DNA of 64,000 nt from Arbacia lixula (Eukaryota > Echinodermata > Echinoidea > Arbacioida > Arbaciidae), in assembly GCA_963669155.1 (NCBI GenBank), contig OZ022581.1:20492699-20556698 (forward strand). Direction: 5' to 3'. Below, in pieces: positions 40,601 through 52,600 of the stretch (within the stretch, counting starts at the first letter, position 1; each line of letters starts with the position of its first letter). The notes under the pieces were generated by a model. That model did no database searches and was not told the origin of the DNA. It saw nothing but the letters and a program-made list of their open reading frames with translations. The translations under genes and the position numbers were made by a program.

Positions 40601-43600
40601 CATACTATGTGGTTAAAAAACATTTGACACTTTTGAAATAGTAGTATGACAACAATCAAGTGATAACTCAAATGATTTTTAGATGAAATTCAAACACAAA
40701 TTTGAAGGATATCATTCTGGGGAGCATGTTTCTTGACATTTCTTCAATTGATATTCTTGTAATGATCCTTTCAACTTTTAATCAGATTTTGATTTTTTTG
40801 ACCAATCAAGATGAAAAATTTGGGGTTGAATAATTCAGAACACAATAATGCACATTGTGCATCACACATATGGAGTCTTGAACTAGATGATATCTCTATT
40901 ATTTTCTTTATAACTCTGTAAAGAGCTGCACAGATAGCAGAATGTGGCTGGAAATTAAAAGATATAGAGCTGTTAATACTTCAATCGAGTTAAAGGTAGC
41001 CCGTCCCTTATGCACACCTAATTCTGAAAATTCCCTGAATTTGTCATCATTTGAGAGAGAACCTTTCCCTGGAATCAACAAAGCATAATAATCGGTTTTG
41101 AGGAAATAATCTTCGATAATTGATCAAGCTTTCTTTTTTCGTACCTCAAAAACAGACAAATCTCAGTGAAAACTAATTAGATTTTCATTTATTCTACGGG
41201 AGTTATAGTACCTCTGACCTTAAAATTTCACAGTTGGTATTCCAAAGATATGTGCTAAATATGTGCAAACTTTCATGAAATTTGCAGATGTTTGTAAAAG
41301 GGACGGGCCATCTATTAGTCTGAGAATTAAATCTGTTTCACCTTTTCACAGATCAAATTACTGAAATATACTTAATCAGGTCACAGACCATTAACACTAA
41401 CTATTTCATCTTTACCTCCTGCTGCCTAATGCCAAATTCTTTCTCTTCCAGACTCCATACTTCTCTGTGGGAATGGTGTGTATCACCAGCCTGAGGGCAA
41501 ACACGTCCCAAAGGTGCATTAAATGTTCATGGATATACATAAGCAGCCATACATGAAACATACACCTCACCTCCATCAGTGTCACTTGCAGCAGTCTTCT
41601 CATCGAGTAGTCTTGCCAACAGGTGTTTTCCCTCCTGTTCGCTGCTGATTTCTTCCACACCACCCTCCAAACTCCTGGTGGGAAGACCAGCCTCCTCCTC
41701 CTCAGCCTGAGTAAGCATCACAGCCAGGAAGCTGAGTGCTGCTATCCGCGTTGAGGCTGGGCTGGGGCACCGCAGGACTGAGATGATGCACCCTGCGTCA
41801 GAAAAAACATCAATGGCATAAGGACATTATTTTCCGGATGACGGTACAGATTTTTAAGGCTGGGCTGGGGCACCGCAGGACTGAGATAATGCACCCTGCG
41901 TCAGAAAAAACATCAACGGAATAAGAAGGACATTATTTTCCAGATGACGGAACAGATTACACTGCCCAAAACGTTGAGACTGATACTCTCTCTTTCAGAT
42001 ATTTTCAACACACTGTTTTGTGCATTCCACCAATTGAAAATGAATTACTAGATACAGGTGAATGTCATAACACGTTTATACCCTGTAAGGGGAAATGTTG
42101 TGAATATATTACAAAAATAGCATATTCCATGCATGTTTTTAGAACTTTGAGGACGTGAGATCTGTCTTGTACCTGTGATGTGCCTCCAGCTCCCACTGAG
42201 GATGCCCCTAAGGTCTTCTGTCCCAGCCAGCTGACAGAGAGTGGACAAGCATTCAAATGACCTCCTCCAAACATCATGCAAAGCAGTGGCCATCCGCGTA
42301 TCTGAAATGTGAACACATATTACAATATCAAATGGTATCAAATGAAGGGCAATGCTCAGATTTTGTTTTTAAAAAGTATTTTTCCATGTCTCTCCTAGAA
42401 TTGCTAGATTCTTAATTTTGTAATGAATTTGAATCTTTTTAATGCTCTTCTATGTAAAGAGGGGACATGAGAAGAAAACTGAAAAGAAATGAGGCAAAAA
42501 CCTTGCCACTTCCACTGCCCCACTGAAGTTTACTTCTTGTATTCACCTGCCTTGGAACAACAACCAGAATTGCTGCATGAAGCCGTTTTAAATGCCAACC
42601 TTCACCTTCACTGCTTACGCAGAACAAAGATACCAAAAATGGATTGCGATTCGGTGTCAACATTTCCATATGTAACTATCATTAACATTTTTCGTGTACA
42701 TTTAGCAAGGCCTTTTGAAGCGCTGTGCCTAGTAGAGAGTATGGCATGGCATACCTGTGGATTCTGACCACTGCAGGGCTAACATCTGGCAGCACTTTGC
42801 AGCGAGCTTCCCATCATGCACAGCCTGCAGCGTCGCAGGAGCATCCTGCCGCAAGCAGGCCGCACAGAGCCTCAGAATGGCGCTACACATGGCCGCATGC
42901 CTGCAGAGCTGCACCTGGCTCAGGTACATGTGGGAGGAGCCTGTACAGGGGGAGTGGCCGGCAGACTGTGAAGGGGAGGGGCCCATAGCAGAGGGAGAGT
43001 GGCCGGCAGACTGTGAAGGGGAGGGGCCGGAAGCAGAGAGGGAGTGGCCAGCAGACTGTGAAGGGGAGGGGCCCAGAGCAGAGGGGGAGTGGCCAGCAGA
43101 CTGTGAAGGGGCGGAGTCTGTATCGCAGGAGGCGTGGTCCATATTTTGAGGTGTGTGGCCCACAGGTTGGGAAGTGGAGGGGTCCTGTGGTGTGGACGGT
43201 GTGGCATCGTGGAGAATGGTCTGAAGGCGGGTCACATTGATGACCCTAGAAGAAATGAAAAAAAGCAATATATCATTGAATATCTCATACCCTGATCAGC
43301 AAACACACACACGATCATATCTCTAAAAATGCTTTTGTTCTTTTCTTACAGAAGCAGAAAGGTACAGAAACATGCAAGAAAAGAGACTTTAAAGAATAGA
43401 TAAAAACGTGAACAATTATCCAGCAAAATATTCACATTTCAATACGATATAAGGAGTAATTTGCAAGAGAAAAGGAAGATCTAGATGTGTGTCTTGTAAT
43501 AAACTTATTCTTCATGCAAATGAAGTGACATATCATCCATCGCCACACTACTATAACCGAGAGTGAGAGATTAAAATTCATCTGTAGTTCTACATAAGGG

Positions 43601-46600
43601 AGTAATTTTCTTGGTGTAGCTCTGAAATTTGGTGTACATTTTGGGCAGATTGTTCCACAATGTCAAAGGTGTATAGCAGTCACTCGTAATTGGTCTGCAC
43701 ACTTATTTCTCACAAATATGAGTCCCCCAATTAGGATTGCTCATCAAATGTTTAATCCTAAATTTTTCCCTACACATACCCTTGTAGCGAGTGGAGGATG
43801 TTCTCCTTGGTGAGCGCCCGGATGGTCTCCGTCGGGAGAACAGAAAGGAGGTTGGTAAGGAGGCAGGCCGTGGCAGTCACCAAGCCCGGGGTGACCACGC
43901 TCTCATAGTGGCCTTGAGGACTGGCCGAGGAGGCGGTCGAGATAGTGTCCTGGGAAGTCGAGGCTGAGTGTCCTGTGAAAAAAGTCAAATGATACGTCCA
44001 GGATTTAGACTGCAGGTAAATCCAGTTTTTAATGCTAATATGGGCCTTGTTGCATAAAAATTACCATACTATTTACAGTATCCCTGCTATCAATGGTGAC
44101 TACCATGGTAACATCGCTTGACGGTCAATCAAATTCAAGGTTTCCAAAGAAGTTGCCATTGGTAGCAAAGTTACCATCAGTGGTAAGTTTTAGGCGGCAG
44201 GGCCATGGTTTTATTTACCCAGGGTAGCCTCATCAGTGAGAACACTTCTTTTCATGAGGGCCCTGCATTATTAACCCAGTCACTGGATCAAAAGATTCTA
44301 CCAGGTGCTATATCTCTCCTAGGTACGGAGCAGCTACCGGGTATGTGGTTTAAAATGTTTTGCTGAAAAATACATGTGACAGCTGCTGGGTTTGAACCCT
44401 TACCCTCCTGATCCAGAGTCAGAGGAACCATCCATTACACAATGCCATTTTCACTAGCTTTTACTCTTCAACTGTGCAAACATTACATACACCTGTAGGG
44501 GCTAATGGTGATTTAGCCCCTGCAATCCCCATTTGCCCCTGCAATGCAAAAATAATGCCCCATTTAACAGCAACAAGAACCACTGTAAATTATTTTCCTC
44601 CTTTTTGTTCTCTTTCCCCTTGTATTCCCTCTCCCACCTCTCTCTTTATTTGGCCATCTTTTCCAGCTTTCGTACCACCTCTCTCATTCATGCCTCTTAT
44701 CAAAAATGAAAAATCAAAATCAATCCAGTAAGAGCAATACTATTATCAATTTGAAGAGCAAAAGCAGAATTTCAATGTTTTCAGCTCATCACCAATTTGA
44801 AGATTTGGTGATGATTTGAACCATATTTTGCTTTGAAAAGTCATAACAAAGGTAATATATACCACTAAAATGTCCAAAATGGATTCATCTTGTTCAGAAA
44901 TGTATGCTCTTTTCATATTATGCATCTTTTGTTATTCTTAGTAGCTTATATTAAAAGATAAGTCCGCACCAAACCATACATTTGTAGTACTTGGTCCTGA
45001 ATGGCTTAACTCTATCATTACTTTTGGCACAGACAATTGTGTACAAAGTGAATGGCCATTAGATGACTTGGTACTGAGAGAGACAGAGAGTTAACTGACT
45101 CAACAGAGAGGTTCCCTTACCTTCTGGCGACAGATGAGTATTTCCTCTTCTCTGACTCTCAGTCTGCTGGGAGCAGTAAAAAAACAGCATCAATGATTAT
45201 AGCAATAATAACAGTGACAGCAACTGGCAATATAAGAGATGATTTTGATAATGAGAAGGATTGATAAAAACAGCATCAATGATTATAGCAATAACAAAAG
45301 TGACAGCAACTGCAATATAAGAGATGATTTTGGTAATGAAAAGGATTGACATTTCAAAAATCTAATGCATATAATCAGGTCACAAGAGAATATATTATCA
45401 GTCCACACGCAGATATTAAAAGTACTACATATTGAATATCTACTACATATGAAATATCGTTATTATTCTCTTCCACCACACTACTAATATCTTAGTCCGT
45501 GGGCCAGTGTAGAACCCCCCCCCCCCCCTCCCCCCCCTTAGGGATTTTTCGCAGTTATGTTTTTTTTATTGTTCGGACCCCAAGGAATCGGAATCCACTT
45601 GTTTTTTTTTTTCTTAGTGGTGGGTGTGGCCTCTAGGGCCGTTGCCATGGCAACGTGAGATGAAAATGATAACTTTTAACAAAAAGGTCAATAACTTTTG
45701 AATTAATTGTCTGTTTAATATAAAATTGGACTCAAATGAAGGGTAACTGCATTTAATTCTAGTTGATGTATAATATGATGGGTTAATACATCCCGTTGCC
45801 ATGGCAACAGTATATTAGTTGAATAAAATTTTAAAAAACACATTAAAAATATTAAAATGGTTGTGTTTTCACTATTAAACTGTTATTATATTGAAGATCA
45901 TTGTGATTTTTCTTTATGCTTCTCATGCTCAGTGTTCTACAAGTGGTTTCCATGACAACAGAATCAAATAAGTCTTTAAAAAACATGGAAACTGCCAATG
46001 ACATGATCACAATACATCCTGTCAATATGTGGTTTTGTGTGTGTGTGTGTAAGTTTCTTTGGCCATGTGCCGCTTTTGTAGCCCCCCCGCCCCCTTCCCC
46101 ATTAAGGATTTTTCCTATTCATGTTTTTAGTTTGGAATCCCAGGAATCGGAATCCACTTTTTTTTCGAAGTGGTGGGTGTGGCCTCTAGAGCCGTTGCCA
46201 TGGCAGCGAGAGATGAAAATGCTTACCTTTTTTTTAAAAGCGCATAACTTTTGAAATAATTATCCGTTTAGTATAAAATGGGGCTCAAATGAAGGGGAAT
46301 CGCATCTTCTTCTCTTTGATACATTATATGATGGGGTTGATACAACCTGTTGCCATGACAACAGTAAATTGCATTATATCATAAAAAGTCCATATATGGC
46401 TAACGTTTCTTCTGGCATGTTAAAAGTTAAATGAATGTTATACATGTATGACAAAATGATCAAAAATATCAATTGATTGTGTTGTCACTGTAAAACAAAT
46501 TGATGAGCAATGTCATTTTCCTTTTTTCTTCTTATGCCCATGCAGTTTTCTTCAAGATATTTCCATGACAACAGATTCAAATATGTCTTAGAATATCATA

Positions 46601-49600
46601 GAAACATCCACTGACAATATATCCAGTCAATTTGTGGGTTTCTCTCTGTTTTTTTTTTTTTTTTTTTTTGGGGGGGGGGGAGCTGTTGAAGACAGCAGTG
46701 ACCATATGGACTTTGGTCTCTATGCTTCATTAACAGGTGGGGCTTATTGCCATTAATAGTGGTATGAGCACAATAGTGGTTACCATGACAACATACTACA
46801 GTAATGTAATGGACTTCTTGCTAAATGTGAACACATTTTGTAAGAGTAGTGTGATGCTCACAGCAAATCATCTTGTGCTATCAAATACATGTCATGAAAG
46901 CACAAAGAAACTTTCATAAGAGCTCATGTTCATATTTTTTTACAAACCAATTACTACTCTTCATCTTCCTCTTCCTCATCACTGTCGATGTCAACAACAT
47001 CTTGGATGTCAAACTGCTCGTCATCATCTGCGTCACCATCGATGTCAACAGTCAAGTCAGGCGTGCAAAGGTCTGGACCCCTCCAGCAAAACCAGAGGGA
47101 CTTGAGAATGCCGCCTTTGACTCCTTTTGCTCTGTCCATGGCTATGATCGCTCATGTGGTGGCCACGGCATTCCCCTTGATCATCATGTATATGATAGCC
47201 TTAACCAGGCATGGATCAGAAGGAAATCTTCCCCGCAACCCTTCATAGATGTCACTGCTCAGGTTGTTCCTGATGACTATGAAGCTCTTGGGTTTCGCCT
47301 CTCCTCCCCCACGATGCCTCACTCTACCCCTGCTATGGCTGACACTGGGTGCCAGAGCTGCTTAGCCGGCATTAAGTTAGTTCGACGTCTTGGATTACGT
47401 CAACAGGACCTCATCCCTGTCAGCATGAAAATGCGCACTGCCACGAAGGGGGGTGTCAGGATTCTTGGGGCCATTCCACTGTGTTTGTCTGGCAGGGCTC
47501 CCTCAGGTCATACAATCAGGACGAGACAGCTGACTTACGTCACCAACAGCTCTGATCAGCTCTTCCTCAGCCGGGAAGCCTGCGTTGGCTTGGGAATCAT
47601 CTCGGACAGTTTTCCATAACTGGGTGTGACACAGGAGCGGCCCCTGATGGATACAACTGCAGCCCTTGAGGGGACCCCTACTGGGAAAACCTCTGCCAAT
47701 GCCCCAAGCGCCCAAAGGCCACAAACCCCTACCTCACTGCCTTTCCCAGCGACTGAGGAAAATCGTGACAAACTACAGCGATACCTCCTGGACTATTACA
47801 AGAGCAGCACATTCAACACTTGTGAACACCAGCCCCTGCCCCTGACGGATGGCCCTCCTATGAAACTGATGGTGGATCCAGATGCAGAGCCTATCGCACA
47901 TCACACCCCTGTGCCTGTCCCACTCCACTGGCGGGATGCTGTCAAGGCTGGGTTGGATCACGATGTTCAGCTGGGCGTGCTTGAACCTGTCCCAGTTGGG
48001 GAGCCTGTAACCTGGTGCCATAGGATGGTCGTGTGTGCTAAGAAGACTGGCGAGCCAAGAAGGACTGTTTACTTCCAGGCCCTAAATGCACATGCCACCC
48101 GTGAAACACACCACCCGTGAGACACACCACACCCAATCTCCTTTCCTTGAAGCTCGGTCGGTTCCACATGGCAAGAAGAAGACTGTCTGTGATGCTTGGA
48201 ACGGCTATCACAGTGTACCCATCTGTCAGGAAGACCGCCATCTCACAACTTTCATAATGCCCTGGGGAAGATACCGCTACAAGACCGCCCCACAGGGGTA
48301 CATTTCCTCTGGCGACGGCTACACCAGGCGATATGATGAGATTGTGTCGACCATCCCATGCAAAACAAAATGTGTTGATGACGTCTTACTCTGGGCTGAT
48401 ACGTTAGCTGACAGCTTCTTCCAAGCTATCCAGTGGCTGGATGTCTGCGCCCGGAACGGGATCGTCCTCAACCCTAGCAAATTCACATTCGGTGCAGACA
48501 TTGTTGAATTTGCAGGCTTCGAAATCACTACTGACAGTGTCCGACCATGCCGGAAATACCTGCAGGCGATCCTCGATTTCCCGACACCCACTACTATCAC
48601 TGATGTGCGATCATGGTTCAGGCTCATCAACCAGGTGTCATATGCCTTCAGCATGACAGAGAAGATGCTACCGTTTCGTCAGCTCGTGAAGCCTAGTACG
48701 CCAATCCATGTGGACCAACGCCCTCCAGCTTGCCTTTGAAGAGTCCAAGGCCTTTATTGCCTGCGAGATTGAAGATGGCGTATGGATCTTTAACCCCACC
48801 AAGCCTACCTGCCTGGCTACGGACTGGTCCAAGGATGGTATTGGTTTTTGGCTTTTGCGATTGCAGTTGCGATTGCAGTGGCACTACCCCTTTCTGCGGT
48901 GTCTCTGGTTGGAAAATAACTCTTGTAGGCAGTCGATTTACTCATGCTGCTGAATCTCGCTATGCCCCAGTAGAAGGCGAGGCACTTGCAGTAGCAGAAG
49001 CCCTTGACAAGGCACGATACTTCGTCTTGGGATGCGAGGATCTCATCGTTGCCGTCGACCACAAGCCACTACTCAAGATCTTTGGTGATAGGGCCTTGGA
49101 GGGAATCCCTAATCCCCGCTTGCGGAATTTTAAGGAGAAGACATTGCGATACAGGCATCCGTCACCGTGCTACAGACTGTCTCTCTCGTCACCCAACAGG
49201 CGAGCCTGAGAAGTTACACCTCCCGGATGACGTAGCGGTGGTCGATATGGTGCCAGCATCGTTCCTCCACTCACCAGCCCTCATGGGGGGCCTTCGAACC
49301 TTAGACCCATAGACGGATGCTGTTGAAGTCTGCACACTCTCAACTGCCATGTGTGCTCTGGACTCTATTCACCTCAAGTCAGTTACTTGGGACCGAGTAC
49401 GTCTGGCCTACCTGACCATCGCCATGCGTTTCCCCAACCTCTTCGTGAATATTCTCAGTTTCGAGATGGACTTTCTTCAGTTGATGGAGTTATCCTGTAC
49501 AATGATCGCGTGCTTATTCCTCCTTCACTCAGGGATGAAGTCTTAAGCCACCTACATGCTGCCCACCAGGGGATTACGTCGATGACCGCTCGTGCGGAAG

Positions 49601-52600
49601 CATCTGTCTTCTGGCCTGGCATCACTCCGGCGATTGCTGCTCTACGTGCGGGATGCACTCAGTGTAACCGTATAGCACCCTCCAATCCCAGTGCGCCACC
49701 AGTTCCACTGCTCTCGCCAGTCTACCCCTTCCAGTGTATCTGCGCGGACTACTTTCATTACAAAGGATGCAACTATCTAGTCATAGTGAACAGGTACTCG
49801 AACTGGCCAATCGTTGAACGGTCTGCGAAGGGGGCGGATGGCCTAATCACATGTCTACGTCGCATCTTTGCCACTTTTGGCATTCCAGATGAGCTGACCT
49901 CTGATGGTGGCCCTGAATTCACGGCAGTAGCTACACGCCATTTCCTCGCCAACTGGGGCATGCATCATCGCCTCGCCTCTGTTGCCTTTCCCCATAGCAA
50001 CTGTTGAGCTGAGGTTGCTGTGAAGACCATTAAACGACTCATTATGGACAACACTAGCACTACTGGATCCCTGGATAAAGACAACTTTCAGCGGGCCATA
50101 CTTCAGTATCGCAATACCCCAGACAGGGACACGAAGCTCTCTCCAGCCATGTGCGTCTTTGGCCACCCGATCCAGGATTTCATCCCAATTGCCCCTGGCA
50201 AATACAAGCCACACAACACCTGGTGTGAAACCTTACAGGCAAGAGAAGAGGCCCTTCGCAACCGTCACATGAAAGGAGCAGAACGCTGGTCGGAGCACAC
50301 CAAACGGCTTCTACCTCTTGTTGTCGGCAATCATGTCCGCATCCAGAACCAAACCGGGCCACATCCTCTGAAATGGGACAAGACCGGCATCGTCACTGAA
50401 GTACGGCAATATGACCAATACATGGTCAGTGTAGATGGCTCCGGCCGGGTGACACTGCGGAATAGGAAGTTTCTGAGACAATACACCCCTGTCCATCGGC
50501 CCTTGCCGCCGAAGACGATGGAGGATGATGTTCGTGCCTCAAGTCGACCAATGTACCCTTACTCTCCCAAGCATCCCACTACCATGTCTGGAGGCCCACC
50601 ATCACCCCCTTCACGTCAAGCTAGACAACCGTTATAGTGGTAGTTCCCAGTTATGTATTGCATCACCTGGGGGAGGGGACCAAGGCATTTCTGGTGTTGA
50701 TCTGTGGGCATCAAATATTAATCGACGCAGAATCATTGCTGCTTCCTCCATTCTTCTGCTTTCTGAAGCAGCTGCTTGAAATGCTGTTTCCACAGCTTGA
50801 CCACCTTTGATGTTGCCTGAGTAGATCAGTTCACTTTGGTAGTTCTTTGACACAGTCTCTATAACAGGCGTGATAGTAATGTGCTTCCCTTGCAACAAGA
50901 TCATTGTTATTCACTTTACCTTGGAGCTCAGAATCGTCTGTTTCCAGTGCTCTCTGCTTAATCAGCTTACTTGCTGCAAATGTTTGGCACTTTGTCAGTT
51001 GTTCTTCCTTTCCCTTTCTCTTTTTCCTGTACCTGTTACAAAACATACACTCATTGCTCGGAAAGAGGATGTCAGCATGTTGTCTTCTCCTTTTTAGGCT
51101 ACATGGAAGATTAGAAGATAAAGATGATGGGCGTTTCAAGATAGCAGACACATTGGTAAACTTCTGGTGGCATTTTCTATGATAACCATGTACATGAGAA
51201 ATATTATGTATCAAATAGAAGAAAATGTGATTTCCCTTCATTTGAGCCCCATTTTATACTAAACGGATAATTAATTCAAAAGTTATGCGCTTTTAAAAAA
51301 AAAGTTAGCATTTTCATCTCTCGCTGCCATGGCAACGGCTCTAGAGGCCACACCCACCACTTCGAAAAAAAAAGTGGATTCCGATTCCTGGGATTCCAAA
51401 CTAAAAGAAAAAAACATGAATAGGAAAAATCCTTAATGGGGAATATTCAAATATTATTTTCTATATGAATAAGTGCTAAACTTAGCAGAAACTTACCTCA
51501 GATGAGTGTAAAGAAATGTTTGATGCAACAGCAAAACTTTTGACCAAACACAAACAAGCAACTGTCCAGGTTCACCCACCAGAGGGCGCACGTCTGATTT
51601 ACTTTTGTGATTCTGATGATATTGTCATTATTCTTTTTGAAGTGTTATAGCTTTTTGGTAAAAATTGTAATAATCACCAATTTTTCACAGTCTATTAAGC
51701 ATACTTCAAGGCAATTTTTAAATTTTATTTGACAGCATCTAGTTGATTAATGACCATTTTATAGATATTTACATTTCATGATGAATATGCAATTTTCGGA
51801 AAAAATATAAAAAAAGGGGGTTTCCCCCATTTTTTAATATAAATGTGATTGTAAAAAAAATCAAAAGTGGTACCAACATGCTGAAAATTTAATTTCCTTC
51901 AAAATCATACCTCATACATGTTTGAAACATGTTTTACAGAAAAGTTATAAGCTATTTTGTACAACCTTGCATTTTCATACTCCGTAACCATGGAAACGGC
52001 TCTGGAGGCCACACCCACCACTAAGAAAAAAAACAACAAGTGGATTCTGATCCGTGGGTGTCCGAAATATAAGAAAAACATAACTACGAAAAATCCCTAA
52101 GGGGGGGGAGGGTTCACCCCCGCTGGCCCATGGACTATCTTGAACAAGTATTAACAACTAATGACTTGGTCAAGAATGTAACAATCATGGTGAGTTGTAA
52201 TTTACAAATACAGTGAATGTATTTGTTATTCCCTCTGCAAATCTTTCATATCAATGACTTTATTGAATGTTGTTTATTGCATCATAAAAGTAAAGTCCAA
52301 TGTTTGAATAAATGTTCATGTCATTGATCGGTGAGTAGAGTGAGCTGGTTTATGTCTTCTTACCTGGTGGAATTGCACCCTGCTATCCCTGGATCCAAAT
52401 GCATCTTCCATCTCAGATGAGTCTATGGTTAAAACACACAAAATTGTTTTTAATCAACATGTGACACAAGAGCTATAGGCATGTCAGTGATGTCTGGGAA
52501 GGGGAAACCTAATTGACTTACGTACAAAATGACTTGCAATACGGGCATAAACAAAAAGCCTGAATATGTGCTTTTGATTGAAGATTGGATTACATGTAAA

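Larger units (their letters stand above)
45494..52136 (-). mobile_element. 6.64-kb element with long terminal inverted repeats, superfamily unassigned
   Basis: The left end AGTCCGTGGGCCAGTG and right end (reverse complement AGTCCATGGGCCAGCG) are inverted repeats flanked by ATCTT on both sides, a 5-bp target duplication (6 bp if TATCTT is counted). The left terminal region exists as two tandem modules (about 45494-46080 and 46080-46660). Inverted partners lie at 51955-52136 and 51236-51440, sharing GTGGTGGGTGTGGCCTCTAG and GCCGTTGCCATGG. Minus-strand coding remnants lie near 50830-51240 and an acidic tail near 46957-47060. A Ty3/gypsy pol remnant sits in the middle. It fills most of one RTTN intron. 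Confidence 0.82.

Noticed and set aside
42757-43149. 130-residue plus-strand frame with repeated [11 protein letters not shown]
   Set aside because: Antisense of the RTTN coding minisatellite; the minus strand has splice sites and matching phase.
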